Shown: positions 11,401 to 23,395 of the stretch, piece after piece
How the letters are laid out: the number at the start of each line of letters is the position of its first letter
How positions within the stretch are numbered: position 1 is the stretch's first letter
Source: Strongylocentrotus droebachiensis
Taxonomy: Eukaryota; Echinodermata; Echinoidea; Camarodonta; Strongylocentrotidae
DNA: 64,000 nucleotides
Reading direction: 5' to 3'
Assembly (NCBI GenBank): GCA_035222895.1
Contig: JAVYIG010002224.1
Span: 1-64,000, forward strand
Notes under the pieces: model-generated
What the model was told of the DNA's origin: nothing
What the model saw: the letters and a program-made list of their open reading frames with translations, nothing else
Databases searched by the model: none
Translations under genes and position numbers: made by a program

Positions 11401-12461
11401 ATAAATAGTCAGGGAAACAAAATCCGGCAAGGGAACTTTTTCATTTTTGTTATTACTAGGGCGGGGCACAATTCGGAAAATGTCTGTCAGCTAAATACTG
11501 GCAAACTTTTGATCAAAGATCAATAATTTTGTCATTCTCTATCATTATGTTCCCCAAACTATCACTATATTAAGATATGTGTCTCTCTGAATACACTGCA
11601 ATGTTTAACAGTTTATTCAAATCAAATTGATGGCTGATAGTAATGCCTATAAACAAAGCTTATATTGAGAGCAAACACGTCAAAGTTATTGTTCCGTTAT
11701 TCTTCCTCTATATTTGCGGCTAAATTCGACCCAACAATTCCAATGATAGGTATCTCTGTAATATATCAATACTCCCAATTCTCAGTTTGATTAAATTTCC
11801 TTCTGCATCTTGCAGATCGTCCACAAGATTTGCGTAGGGCGCTATACGATAGCTGCAAACCGTTCCTATTTTGGGGCCTTTAGGCTATTGTTTTGAAGAT
11901 TCCTTTCTTTTTCTGAAATATTCTGGGTGAAAAGTATTTCCAATTTTGCCTTGAGAGATTCCTAATTTTTGTTGTGAAAGGTTGGCAGGTGTGCGTTTTG
12001 AAATACCATGTAAAGAGGTGCTGGAAAATCTTCCATGAGAAGCAAGAGATAAAGCAATTTAATTAACTAGCGCTTTCCTTTTTCTGATTATTGATAAAAT
12101 GAATAGCTTTTATTCGCTTTCAGAATCTTGTAAAGCACTTTGATATTTTATGTAACAAAATGTAAGATAATTTGTAAAATGAACACTTCGTCTCTCTCTC
12201 TTTGTCTACCTGTCTGTCTCTCCCCATTTCACTCCATTTCTCTCTCCTCCCTCTGTTCCCTCTCTCCCTCATACGCATACCCTTACAAACAAACTGCAGA
12301 GTAAAGACATCAAAACACACATACTTTCATTTCTGTTGGTTGTTAAATATTTTATTGGAACGCAGTTGTGTCGCTATGTTCACATTCTCAATCATGTTTG
12401 CATGAGGCATACTTTGCGCGATAAACATAATCATCAACGGTTTCAGATATTCAACACACAT
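8471..12461. other. 3' flank of the left fusion gene; no further gene seen
   Basis: This stretch covers the 3' untranslated/flanking region of the TRIM exon and then non-coding DNA collinear with 37,123-42,037 in the right copy. Apart from the 52-bp minisatellite I see only short microsatellites, for example TTTACC-like repeats at 9,990-10,080 and a CT-rich tract at 12,185-12,280. Short open frames here are not conserved between the two copies. Confidence 0.6.
8909..9444. repeat. 52-bp minisatellite 3' of the left TRIM exon (~10 units)
   Basis: About ten near-identical head-to-tail units of roughly 52 bp containing TTCCACTGTTGCCGTTTAAG and AGCTGTAGCTAGATCTATTT. Unit variants differ mainly at TTGCCG/TTGCTG and TAGAGC/TACAGC. 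The array starts about 440 bp after the stop and may be part of the 3' UTR. The same array in the right copy is longer (about 14-15 units). Confidence 0.9.
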
Positions 12462-13760
12462 GATCTGCTGCTTGAAAGAATGGAATCCTACTTTGGAATC
12501 AGGGGAAGGGCTCTTCGATGGTTTTCCTCATACCTGGAAAACAGAACGCATGTTGTTATGATAAAAAATGCCTCTTCGCAGACCTACCATGATAAGCATG
12601 GGGTTCCACAAGGATCCGTCATCGGGCCCCTTGCCTTCACAATGTACACAGCGCCAATGGAAGACATCATAACATCTCATGGTGTAAATGTAATGCTTTA
12701 TGCGGATGACACGCAAATGTATATCGTGTTCAAGCCTAGTGAACGTGAAGAATCGTTAGAGAAGCTGAAAGCCTGCATAACTGATGTGAAGATTTGGGCA
12801 ATGAAAAACAAATTGTCTTTGAATGATTCCAAAACTGAAGTTATCCATTTCACATCCAAGTTTCGTCGAGATCCTACCCTATCTAGTGTATATGTCGGTG
12901 ACTGCCACATTAATCCTGTTCCTTGTGCCAGAAATTTGGGGGTTGTCTTTGACCAGCACATCACCTTGAAAGAACATATAAAAACTGTTTGCAAATCAGC
13001 AATGGCAGGAATCAGGTGCATAAGTAAAATCAGATGTTTCCTCTCGAAGCAAGGTGCACTCACTCTGGTGCATGCATTTGTAACAAGCAGATTAGACTCC
13101 TGTAACAGCTTGTTGTTTGGACTTCCCGCAATTGACATTTACCGGATCCAGATGATACAGAACATTGCAGCGAGACTGGTCACTCGCACTCCATACCAAC
13201 AAAGTATAACTAGTACTCTGAAGAAACTACACTGGCTTCCTGTAGATAAGCGCATCATATTCAAACTCTTATTAATTACATTTAAAGCACAACATAGTTC
13301 TTCTCCTTCATACCTGACTGATTTGCTCAAACAATACCACCCACCCCGAACCCTCCGTTCAAGCAATCAAGCATTACTTTGTGTACCAAAAACCAATACT
13401 ATATTCTATGGGGGCAGATCATTTGCAGTTGCTGGACCAAACCTTTGGAACAATCTCCCCAAATTCATACGACAGGCACCCACTGCTGCAACATTCAAAT
13501 CTTCACTAAAAACGCACCTCTTTGGCCTTAATTAATTAGTTTAAACTATCCTGACTTACGTTCTTTGTTTTTGACCATGTTAGCTATCTCTTTATTATGT
13601 TATTTACTATGTTAAGTTAGTCATTTTAGTAGTATAAGATTTGTATATTTCTCTGTGTTGATTCATTTTATGTGATTATAATTATGCTTGTACAGCGCAA
13701 AGAGAAACTTATGTTTATTTTGCGCTATATAAATTTTGTATTATTATTATTATTATTATT
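12462..13760 (+). mobile_element. 5'-truncated non-LTR retrotransposon (LINE) with (ATT)n tail
   Basis: The insertion is specific to the left copy. It starts right after CAACACACAT, shared with the right copy at about 42,037, and ends in an (ATT)n tail at 13,739-13,760, before TTTTCAGGAAAG, shared with 42,303. The 3' untranslated part contains TTTTGCGCTATATAAAT before the ATT repeats, a tail style of CR1/L2-like LINEs. Integration went with loss of about 263 bp of target relative to the right copy. Confidence 0.85.
12463..13535 (+). pseudogene. LINE reverse transcriptase, C-terminal part
   Basis: The open frame encodes the palm and thumb half of a non-LTR reverse transcriptase. It contains HGVPQGSVIGP, the catalytic YADD at 12,699-12,710, and downstream SLNDSKTEV and a C-terminal region ending in FGLN. 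The N-terminal fingers and the endonuclease domain are missing because of 5' truncation. The frame is technically open back to 12,336, but those residues come from host sequence, so I start it at the insertion junction. There is no internal stop, suggesting recent insertion, yet the copy cannot be autonomous. Confidence 0.85.
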
Positions 13761-13761
13761 T

Positions 13762-14733
13762 TTTCAGGAAAGTTCATAAATTATAATTGAGTTTCAGTCA
13801 CTTAAACATTATAGACCAGCCAATTAAAAGCGATACAATTTTATCAAAATAGACTTTGATTTAAATGCGCAAAACATCAATAACATATTCAACCGAAAAT
13901 TACAGAAATGTTCGTTCATTATGAGAAAACGGGCGTCTTCTTACCATAAAACATTTACTTCTAAAGTACCTGTTGGTGCCATGAGCAATCTGCAGTAATC
14001 ACACATAATGTAAACATTCTAACAGATACACAGAAAACAACGCGCCATGTGATACAAAGCTAAAATAATATCAATATCATTTTAAACTATTTTTCTCTAA
14101 TACCATGAGAACTATTAGATGTAGTCCTGATCCGGATTAATATCAAACCTTGTGTAGTTTGTCAAAATGTTAAATTCGATACCGATTTTGGAATCTGCCT
14201 GCATTAAACATGCATTCTTACAGTGAAGCAGTGAAGGGAAGGCCTTCAAACCAAGGTCTTATAGTTGTGATGTAGAAATCAAACCTAATAAATAAATTGA
14301 CGAGATCAATTAAATGATTGTACATCTCAATTAAAAACAATATATATATAGATAGAAATGATTATTATATACACATCATGCCACTAAAATAAAAGCGCTG
14401 ATAAATATACCATCGACATAGCGCCTTTTATCTTTCTTTGCATGGAAGACCATTTCTAACCGCATGAACTGAGCGTTCTACCGTACAATAACCAGAGACA
14501 CTATACGCATGATAACATTAGATTTGGTCGAAAGCCATAGATGCCAAAATAAATCAATTATTGCACATTATTACATATTTTTTGCACACAGTCTCCCCAT
14601 ATAATTATGAGGACTTATACGAGAAAGCAGGACAGAAGAAGAACCAAGTTTGTAAAAGTTCTAGAAGAATACAAAAATAAAGTTTTAATAGACTTGGGAA
14701 TGAAGAAAGACGGGGCTAATATTTAAAGTATTC
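13762..14733. other. 3' flank of the duplicated carbonic anhydrase exons, left copy
   Basis: Non-coding and collinear with 42,303-43,279. On the minus strand this would be the 3' UTR and downstream region of the exon at 14,734-14,976. The AATAAA present on the minus strand in the right copy (plus-strand TTTATT at 42,979-42,984) reads TTTCTT here. No gene seen. Confidence 0.5.
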
Positions 14734-14976
14734 CTAAAGCGAACGGCAGACAAAAGCCATGACTGCAGACAGCAGGAGAAATAGATTTACAGAGATGAGA
14801 TTTGCAGAATTATTTGCGCTGTAGCCCATTCCGGCTCGACTGGGGAAGCCACTCCTAATTACTTGTCGGTCAAAGAGCGGCTGTACCGGTCGGAAGTTGT
14901 CCTCGATGTGGAGCATCTCCAGTTGGCCGTTGGGCTCCATGAAGAATCCCTGGTAAAGCTCACGGAACATGTCAAG
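14734..14976 (-). CDS. Carbonic anhydrase duplicated last exon (GPI tail), left copy
   Basis: This is an intact second copy of the carbonic anhydrase terminal exon at 43,280-43,522. It has the same acceptor (CAG before CTTGACATG on the minus strand), the same length (243 nt, 80 residues and stop) and one amino-acid change in the hydrophobic tail (SAVMAF versus SAIMAF). It contains the conserved N-F-R-P-V-Q motif near the end of the catalytic domain, then an S/N-rich stretch and a hydrophobic tail typical of GPI attachment. Upstream catalytic exons are not present in this copy. It is therefore an alternative last exon of the gene at 59 kb or the relic of a partial duplication. Confidence 0.75.
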   Translation of the reverse strand, partial: LDMFRELYQGFFMEPNGQLEMLHIEDNFRPVQPLFDRQVIRSGFPSRAGMGYSANNSANLISVNLFLLLSAVMAFVCRSL

Positions 14977-15146
14977 CTGAGGAAGAAGAAATCAAAAAAG
15001 AAATGAGATAAGGTGTAAATGTGTAAACGTGGGGGCAAATCTATTTACACTCGCTTTCAAGTTGTTTTCACTGCAAGTAGTTTTTCATTATCCCCGCCCA
15101 GATTCTGACTGCATTGCTCGTTTTAGTGCAAATGCATATTCACTTC

Positions 15147-15450
15147 TATTAAAGGTACTATGTCCCTTTTGCAGCCAACCTCAAATGCTGTAGAACTTTG
15201 CAGGAATTATGAATATGACATGTATGTCCTATCTGTGAAATTTAAACGTTAGCAGTGTCCTCATATTCAAATTATGCAAGAAAACCCGTTTACTTGCTAG
15301 ACTTCACTGTCAGACACTATTGAGTGACTGACTGGCTTTTTTCTTCTTTGGTAATAACATACATGAAAAGAGTTGTAAAGGAGCATTTGTCTACATCAAT
15401 AACCCACTTCTTGTGATGGCCAAAATTAAACTGATTGAATCTTTGCGCCA
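15147..15450. mobile_element. Dispersed repeat with TTAAAGGTACTATGTCCC end, left copy only
   Basis: The stretch begins TTAAAGGTACTATGTCCCTT and is the reverse complement of much of the insertion at 40,756-41,286 in the right copy, sharing AAGATTCAATCAGTTTAA near the other end. A short fragment with the same end is at about 6,113. No coding capacity. Confidence 0.6.
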
Positions 15451-15640
15451 GTGGCGGATCTAGGGGGGGGGGGGGCCCGGCCCCCCCCCCCCCTTGAGAA
15501 AAAAAATCATGTAAAATCACGTGATTTTTACCTTTTTTGGGGGTTGGGCCCCCCCCCCCCTGGCGCTCAAGGGGGGGGGGGGGTGCAAATTAAAAAAAAT
15601 TCGAGGACAAAAAAAAAAAAAAAAAAAATGTGCTCACTAC
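15449..15640. mobile_element. Truncated hAT-like MITE with poly-G/C blocks
   Basis: Starts CAGTGGCGGATCTAGG, the same end as the element at 25,879, and shares the internal AAATCATGTAAAATCAC segment and a late TGTGCTCACTACCCC. The other inverted end is missing, so the copy is truncated. Open frames here consist only of homopolymer translations. Confidence 0.55.
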
Positions 15641-15754
15641 CCCAGTATGAAAGTTTTAGAGAATTCAACCATTTTTACCACAGTGCTCAGGTTCCACATT
15701 GGTAATTATGCCAAATGGGAAGACCAACAACAACAAAAAGTATATTTATCTTAC

Positions 15755-15915
15755 CTGATTATGTGAAAGATGGATAACACCGCAACCGACAGACCACGTG
15801 ACACTCTCCCAGCATTTGGGTACTGTCAGGGAACCGTTGTACCTGTAGAAACAGCTCAGGTCAGTTGGCAACATATCACGGAGAGGAAGATGTGCGTAGT
15901 ATTCTACCTTGGTAT
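15755..15915 (-). CDS. Carbonic anhydrase duplicated penultimate exon, left copy
   Basis: 161 nt in phase 1 with consensus splice sites on both sides. It encodes the same 53 complete residues as the exon at 44,342-44,502; the few base changes are silent. It carries the G-S-L-T-V-P substrate-pocket segment with the catalytic Thr, and the Cys that pairs in extracellular carbonic anhydrases. The conservation argues against a decaying pseudogene or for very recent duplication or gene conversion. Confidence 0.75.
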
Positions 15916-16309
15916 CTGTGATCAAAGGGGGGTAACAGAGTAATAGAGCGACGGTGTAATTTCTTACACTAACCCAATTCTTAACTTCAACCCTGGACCT
16001 AACACTGTACCTTATTATTAGTGCATTTGTGAGTGCATATTGTATAAGCACCGATAACCGTCCCGTATAACCAGATTACACTGTATATACAGTGGAAATC
16101 TTTATTTTTTATTTTTTAAAGATCGTAGATACCAGAACCAAATTGGCCGAAATAATGCACGAAGAAGGCATACATTAGAGAAATTACCTACCAATAGCCC
16201 AAATCTGTCTGCAATGCTTTTTTGTGTGATTTTAGGAAAATTATTCCACAACCATGTTGTTACTCAATTATTCCCCTTTATTGAAACGAGAACCGTTTCA
16301 GAGACCAGG

Positions 16310-16400
16310 GCCTTGTCTTATAAAGAGTTGCGATTGATCCAAGTCAATCGCAACTTTGCAGTCCCCTATCTCTAATGTGCATAATTGCGATTATAAAACT
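16310..16400. mobile_element. Small dispersed repeat with hairpin
   Basis: Contains the palindrome GTTGCGATTGAT followed by CAAG and TCAATCGCAAC (about 16,326-16,353), within a CTTGTCTTATAAAG context. It resembles a short MITE-like hairpin. Its limits are unclear. Confidence 0.35.
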
Positions 16401-17035
16401 GGACCCAGGTGGCACGAAAGACCACTTCCTATGAAGTCCACACATTGTTGGTTTCACTAGAATACCAGAAGTGTTTTTCATTGAAATATCTACTGAAGTA
16501 CATATATTTCCTGTACATAAATATCAAATAACAACATTCCTTTGAGCAGTATTATGTATACATATTTCATTGTATATAACCATCCATTCATTCACAATAC
16601 AATTTACATGACCTTTTCCTTTAAAGCAGAGTTGAGCCAAATTAAAAGTTGATAAAACTTGACATGATACTAGATAACCAACCAACCACTGAAACCACAT
16701 TTACAAGCTTGATTGTTTGAAAAGTGACATTAGAAGACCCTTCTGAAAATATATACATGACATTGTATCTTTTAGAGTAATTATTGAGATTGAATTGCAG
16801 GATAGATTACTCTACATGTAGCTTTATGACCCAGTTGAGTAATAACAGGAAACCTCACCTCAAGAAATAACTTTAGTTCTGAGGACTCTTGCCCATTAAT
16901 CGATACAAGATTCCCCACCACAGTAATTATGAGAGAGTTATAAAGCTAAATATTCTTCGCAAAATGTACACCCGGAATGTACAGTTTCTCAGCACGACGC
17001 GGCCGGGTCATCATTTTCTTGATAACCCGGCGTAC

Positions 17036-17440
17036 AGGGGGTCCCCGGCCCCCCCCCCCCCCCACTCAGGGGTCGGAATGACCGCATGCGTGTTGCCAAA
17101 ATGTCCGGTAACGGGGTACTTTTCGTGCGACAAAGTCCGGCCCGAGAATTGTAAAAAAAGGGGTGTATTTGACTTTTCACCCGGAGATTGCTTTAAAAAG
17201 GGGGTGTTTTTCTTTTATTTCTCTCATCTCTTTGGACTCCTGAGAAGTTATTCCGAATTTAGGGGGGTACATTGAGCAAATTTTCCTGATTTAGGGGGGT
17301 CTCCAAGGCAGGAAAAGCCCGCGAAAAGCCCGCGAAAGGGGGGTTCGGAAATGTTGGCAGTCCTCAGATAGGTGGTGCTTTCAAAAAGAGGGAACGAGCA
17401 TATGCGTACCCTAAAAAACACTGAGTGGGGGGGGGGGGGC
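17036..17440. mobile_element. MITE with poly-C/poly-G termini (CACTCAG/CTGAGTG)
   Basis: Left side has a C-run followed by ACTCAGG, and right side has CACTGAGTG followed by a G-run at about 17,420. The same end arrangement is found at 43,630-43,805. Internal sequence resembles that element in the CGTACTTT/AAAGTACCCC part. Limits are approximate. Confidence 0.4.
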
Positions 17441-18439
17441 GGGAGGGGGTCATTAAGTACATGTATTAAAATTCAGTATATACCAAATTTGGGGGCCCTT
17501 ACTAATCTAACTCAGAGCAAAGGATATGCCCTCCGAACTACCTTGACATGGGTAATTAATTATTTTGGCAAAGATAATCATTGGACCTTGGAAATGCCTC
17601 GCCTATTTTTTAATAAACGCGATCGCAAAGACTTCTGAAAAAAAAATCAACCTAAGTCAATCTTAATGGCCTTCTACTTCACCCGCAGACCATGACATTT
17701 TTTTGTAATCCAATCAAGATTTCTGCAGCCAATACAATACCTTAAAATGATTAATTATAACTTTTTCGAGCATTGCTAACAACTCATTTACTGGACGGAG
17801 TTTATCAGAGCTAGTTGCATAGCTGTGGATATTGTTATAATTAATCTTATTATTATTAATTGTCATTATTATTAATAATATGTTCTTTTTATTTTTATTA
17901 TCAATATCATTATTATTATTCAATACAAATTTCCTCCGAAGGAGCTTGTAATGAGCTTAAAGATAAAACAATATGTTCCGCCTCCGATTCAGCTTTCAAA
18001 GAGATAACTCTATGTTAGCTCGAACATAGAGGTGAATTGCGCCCCCAATCCTCGGGGATTAAAAAATATTATAATGTATATTTATTCCGCTAATTGCAAA
18101 GGCCCTATATAGCCCATATACTTGCCATGCATTCTAAGAACTTTTCAGATACTAATACAAAGAATACATTCTTGACAGCTGGTTGATTACCTCATAATCT
18201 CATATTTGACAATACTAGGCCTACTTCTTTTCATATATAATGTTGAATATAGAATGGTTTACTGTTGAGCTCCAAATCTAGATAGCTGAGTGCCTTTCTT
18301 TTCTTTTTGTCTTTCACTGTCTTTCTATTTATCTCTCTTTCTTCCTTTCTTTCTTTCTTTCGTTGTAATTATTGCAATATTCTGATTTACTATGTCTAGG
18401 AGAATTTCGAATTTGTTTTTCGGTGTATTGTTTTTTCTT

Positions 18440-18515
18440 TCTTATGTCTGTTACATGTACTTTTCTCTAAGCGCCATGAGCACCGAAAGGTGGACCTGTG
18501 CGCTATTATTATTTA
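18440..18515. mobile_element. LINE 3'-end remnant
   Basis: The text TAAGCGCCATGAGCACCGAA and TGTGCGCTATTATTATT resembles the GCGC-containing 3' end with an ATT tail seen in the LINE at 12,462-13,760. It is probably a solo CR1/L2-like 3' end; no coding part remains. Confidence 0.4.
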
Positions 18516-18785
18516 TCTCTCTTTCTTCCTTCCTTTCTTTCTTTCATCCTTTCCTTCTCTTTCTTTAAAGGAGTGCATTACATAGTGACTTATGCCATAT
18601 TATGTCATATCTTTCGTCTCTCCAAGATTGCAAATTCTTCAATGAAACAATATCTATATGCTGCAAATATATAGTTCTAAAATAAAAACAACGAAATACA
18701 CATCACACTTAAAATAATGGTCTGGGCATATTTTTAAGATTTATGCTCCATCCTGTATTTTGCGACAGAATGTACTATATCATGC

Positions 18786-18998
18786 TTGTTGGTACTTCAA
18801 GAAATCTTTATTAATGAAGCTCAGCCAGACGATCGAGTGCTGATCATCAGGTTCCCGAGAGGTATCAAGGAACTCCATCTTGTGTCGGATGACGTTCTTG
18901 CATGGCTCTCGAACAGGGGTGTTGATTTGTATCCGTGGTTGGGGGGTGATATAGGTACCAAAATATTTCGGCAATGGATCAAAGCAACCAAGAGGTAG
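18786..18998 (+). CDS. Unrecognised 70-codon open frame
   Basis: I do not recognise this frame. It has a varied, hydrophilic-hydrophobic composition (for example VLAWLSNRGVDLYPWLGGD) that looks more coding-like than its surroundings and ends KATKR-stop. It could be a last exon or a decayed transposon fragment. There is no second copy in the window for comparison, and no neighbouring exon with matching phase was found. Low confidence that it is real. Confidence 0.15.
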   Translation: MLVLQEIFINEAQPDDRVLIIRFPRGIKELHLVSDDVLAWLSNRGVDLYPWLGGDIGTKIFRQWIKATKR

Positions 18999-20409
18999 AA
19001 GCGTGTGGCAGGTTGCACTCCCTCCCTTCCAAGTTATTAACTTTTCAATTCACCCTCAATAAAGATAGCATTTCAGAGAATATAAGAGTGGTAATAAAAT
19101 CAATAACATTCTAAATGTTAGTCCTGACTCTTGCCTGCAGTATAGGCCTACCAGGCTGATATCATCTATTTTCAAACGAAATTTAGACACTACCAAACAA
19201 AATCCGATGGTGAGGGATATCAACTTGTGAAAGTATTATGTTACCAGTGGGCAGATGCATTAATAAGCGACCAGGAAAGGTTCATGTAGACAGAAAATTC
19301 TTTATTTCCTCGTGATAGAAATATACATTTTATTAATATTAATGTCTCCAAACAACATTCATCGTGAAAAAACGCATTCAAATATCCTGTGTAAGGAGAT
19401 CTCAAAAAAAGTAGTTCTCATTATTGACTCTCTTCCTTGTTTATTTTAACCAACTGAATCCTTTCTGCGGGAAACTCAATTCAATGAAACAGAATATCAC
19501 TGATGCAAAATTTGGTTCTCAAAAATGACAAAAACCTTCAAAAACACCTTAACTATCTTATGCCTGTTACCTTTAAATACAATACATAGGCCTACATCAG
19601 CTTTTCAATAAAACAAAAATAAGATGTGACATAATAATCTTTCTCCAAAATATTGAACTGGAGTATTCTGTTGTATTGCTTGTTTATGTACATACAAAGA
19701 GCTTATTTTCAAGAGGCACTAGATCCATGTGTGTAACTTAAGAAAGTACTCTTTGTTTACCCGATTTTGTTGAGGTGTCTATGGAAAATTGTTATTAAAA
19801 GATGCATGGGTTCATAATTTCTCTCGTAATTTAGGTTAATAATTTTGTTCAAGGTAAATAGAGGAAAATGTATACCATGATTACCATCATCTCCATTTGC
19901 TATCAAAAGATTTTTTCTCCTTTCGGAAAATAGCTCTTCAAATGTTACATGTAGAGATATAACTAAACAAAGAAATGGATGAAATCAATAAAACAAAATA
20001 AATACTGAGTATGAATCTGGGAACAAACTGAGAGTTTCGTCTCCTACATGCTGCCATTTGGACAAAACCGTCTTTCTCTTCAATGATACAATATTTTATT
20101 ACTTAATTTGCATTATGAAAAAAAAACGCATCATCAACCCCACATAGCTTAAAAAATCACTTCAGATTGAACTGGCCAAAAGTCATGTGATATTCTTGCT
20201 CAGATGCTTTCCTTTACCTTTAAGAGTTCTTTAAATTTAGGAGTTGGTTGATAATTTTTTCTTGGCAATAATGCCCAAATTAAAAGAATTAAACAAATAC
20301 ACGACTGTAACTTTTAGCGCGTTTTGAAAAATGTTTTAGGCCCGGGTTTTAGAAAATATCAGGAAATAAAATGTGTGAAAAAACAAACAAATAAAGATAC
20401 AATGAGATG

Positions 20410-20970
20410 AATTCTAAAAAGGGGCATTTATCGGAGGTGAAGGGGGCACTTATCTGAAGTGAAAAGGAGTAACTTCTCCTACCTGAAAAGGATCATTTAC
20501 CAAAGATGAAAAGTGGCATTTATGAGAAAGGGAATAAGCTCTTTTATTAATGGGGGCACTTTTCATTTGGACACGGGGCACATGTGAAAATATAAGGTGT
20601 GCTTATCTAAGTTAGAATGGAGGTAGTCATTAAAGGGGAAGGGCACTTCTTACACAGGAAAAAGGGGCACTTATCATAGTAAAAGAGGCACATCTCAGAT
20701 TTAAATGGGGCAATTATCAAAGATGAAGGGGGCACTTATGAAGTGAAAAAGGGCACTTCTTGTACCTGAAAAGGGGCACTTACTACAGAGATTAAAAAGG
20801 GCACTTATGAGAATGGAAAATTGACACTTTTTGCAAAGGAAAATGGGAACTTGTCGAAGGAAAAGGGCACGTGTGAAAATAAAAGGGCATTTATCAGAGG
20901 TGAAAAGTAAAAGGGGCACTATTCCTATGTAAAAAGGGGCACTTTTCGGGTGCTTGAAAAAGTGGAGGGG
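20410..20970. repeat. Degenerate GGGGCACTT tandem array
   Basis: Roughly twenty imperfect repeats of about 25-40 bp around AAAAGGGGCACTTATC, ending in a GTGCCCCCTCTGTCCCC palindromic turn. No stable unit length. The open frame on the opposite strand is a translation of the repeat. Confidence 0.6.
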
Positions 20971-21639
20971 GGCACTGTGCCCCCTCTGTCCCCTGTTAGG
21001 ACCGCCTCTGGATGCTGTTGATTGAATAAATTGAATAAATTCATCAATTCCTAATGAAGCCGTATGATCGAGAATTCAATTTATTCATGTCTCATATAGA
21101 CTACTTCGTTTTCTATTTTTAACATGTACTATGAAAATGAGATAGCAAAATGTGTATATTGATGGCCATCACTCGAGTAATAACCATTAACTACTCTCAT
21201 CGGGCTCTCATCATAAATTTTTCTCTTCTTTTTTGTATGGTGAATTATTGGGAGAGGGGGGTGATTGTACAGGCCACCCCCCCCCCCCCCCCACCCCCCG
21301 GGGATCATAGGCGCCGGAAGTGGGGGGCAGTTGCCCCCCAGTCCAAAAAAGTGGGGGGGGGGGGGCAAAACGCATTTTTGCCCCCCCCCCCCCCCCCAAA
21401 AAAAAAAAAAAAAAAACGCCCCCCCCCCCCCCTCAAAAAAAAGAAAGAAAGCAGTAAAGGAGTTAAGATGGTTTGTATTTTTAACCCAAAAGAACATAAC
21501 AATAATAAAAACCTGACGTAAATGACGTATAAAATTCCATTCAAAGAAAAGGAAAGTTGGCAGGAATTAAATTTCCTAAACATTGCGCATGCTACCTATA
21601 TTTATCAATGGAGGTTTTAATAATAGCGATACGGGGGTT

Positions 21640-23395
21640 TAAACTAGTGCTGTAAGTCAGACGCTATGTTCGTGTTCGGTTCGGTTCGGCAGAGTTCGGC
21701 AATATTTCACCCGAACTTGGTTCGGTTCGGGGTTCGGCAGTGGCGTAGACAGGTTCGTACACCTGGGGGGATGACTCAGGGGCGGATCTAGCTTTTTGCT
21801 AAGGGGGGGGGGGTGACAAAAATAATGACGATGCGGAGCATCGTCCACGAGCCGCGAAGCGGCGAGCCGATTTTTTTTTGGGTGTTTATTTGAACCCCGT
21901 AAGTGATGTTTTCCTGGCATCTATTAACACAATGGAGACCATAAAAAGCAGTGCATGATAACGTCTTTTTAAATCAAGTAACAGTTAAATACACAGTTAT
22001 ATCCAGAGTTATCATGTGTTTGGTTAAGTTACCAGATGAGTTGAATATCTTCTCACAATATTTGCACTTGAAAGGGTTTCTCTCCAGCGTGCGTTCTTTT
22101 TTTTTTTGGGGGGGGGGGGGCCGCCCAAGGGGGGGGGTTTAAACCCCCTAACCCCCCCCCCCCCCCCCCCCGTATATCTGCGCCTGTTTAATCTTGTGGT
22201 TATCTTGTGGTTTCCAAACCACAAGATAACCACAAAATACTTGTAAGATTTTCTTTTTTTTACCGTCTGAATTGGCTTTCACCGTGTGAATGCGGCTAAT
22301 AACAATAAACACAATTACAATAATGATGAGGATTATTATTATCATCATCATAATTATTATTATTATTAATATTATAATTGTTATCATTATTATTATTACT
22401 ATTATTATCATCATTATGACTTATTAAGTAAGCAAATATTATTCCCCAAAACCTGGGGGGGATGATTGTACATGCCATCCCCCCCACCTTGTGAGGTGGG
22501 GGGGATGCATCCCCCTCATCCCCCCCGTTGTCTACGCCCCTGGGGTTCGGTAATATAATAGATAGCAGCGTTATAGCGTGACGGAGGTCGGCACTGGGGT
22601 GCCGCCCGGCCTGCAGGGCCCGACCAGCACGGAGGACTTCTGCACACTGCCACCGACCAGCACGAATTTCACATTAAAAAACTGCTCTAAACGTAATTAT
22701 TTGTGAAGAAAAATACTACTTACATTCGTATTTCCGTCTTGAATCGTGTTTTATTTTCATTTTTAAAGGAATCATGTTTTCAATTTGTCAATAAATGATA
22801 TTTTTTAAAGATTTTCCGAGACGGTTGTTGTCTAATGTTAGAGTCATGAAAGCTGCCATCTTGAATAGAGAATTCAGGCTCGTCAATAACTGTTTTTAAT
22901 AATTTTTTATTTTTAATAGGAAAAATATAAAATCCCTATTTTTCCTGAATAAATAAATACCATACTGTAATAAATATTTATTTTATTAATTATATTGTAA
23001 CATTTGTCCGATATTGTTACAATTAAATATTAATTTGAATGGGTTGGAGCTGAACTTGTTTTGATCACGCACATGCCACATGTATTGTTTATGGCTTATC
23101 GTGAGGTAGCGTGGTCAGGATTTGGGATTTAAATGGCTCCAGTGAAGTCGCGCCCACCACTGGATATAGGCATAAATCACAAAGGCAGAAAATGGGGAAA
23201 AAGTAAATATAAAATGAGCAATCATGACATGAAAATTAGGTACAAAATGACAAGTTTATTAGCTTGCAAAAATGTTTACATTTTTCTGCCGAACATCCGA
23301 ACCAGGCCTTTGTGTTCGGTTCCGGGTTCGGTTCGGAAGTGCTATGTTCGGCGAACTTCCGTTCGGTTCGGCGGTTCGGCTACAGCACATATGAA
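21640..23395. mobile_element. Outer repeat with TTCGG-rich ends hosting the hAT insertion
   Basis: Both sides carry GTTCGG-type repeats: left GTGTTCGGTTCGGTTCGGC at about 21,670, right CCGTTCGGTTCGGCGGTTCG at about 23,360. The sides also carry the partly inverted outer motifs AGTGCTGTA (left) and TACAGCAC (right). The 21,738 element sits inside it. The ends match only partially, so family and exact limits are uncertain. Confidence 0.4.
21738..22542. mobile_element. hAT-type non-autonomous transposon with 8-bp target duplication
   Basis: Ends CAGTGGCGTAGACAGG and GTTGTCTACGCCCCTG are inverted copies, flanked by the exact 8-bp duplication GGGTTCGG (21,730-21,737 and 22,543-22,550). An 8-bp duplication with CAG...CTG ends is typical of hAT elements. 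The interior holds another GGCGGATCTAG end, poly-G/C blocks and an ATT/ATC microsatellite (22,310-22,430), so it is itself a composite. No transposase. Confidence 0.75.

Noticed and set aside
12336-12461. N-terminal extension of the reverse transcriptase frame
   Set aside because: These bases are host sequence, also present in the right copy (about 41,930-42,037) without the LINE, so the extension is a chance readthrough.
21129-21583. Several overlapping frames rich in Pro, Gly or Lys
   Set aside because: Pure products of poly-G, poly-C and poly-A runs; every frame is open for the same reason.
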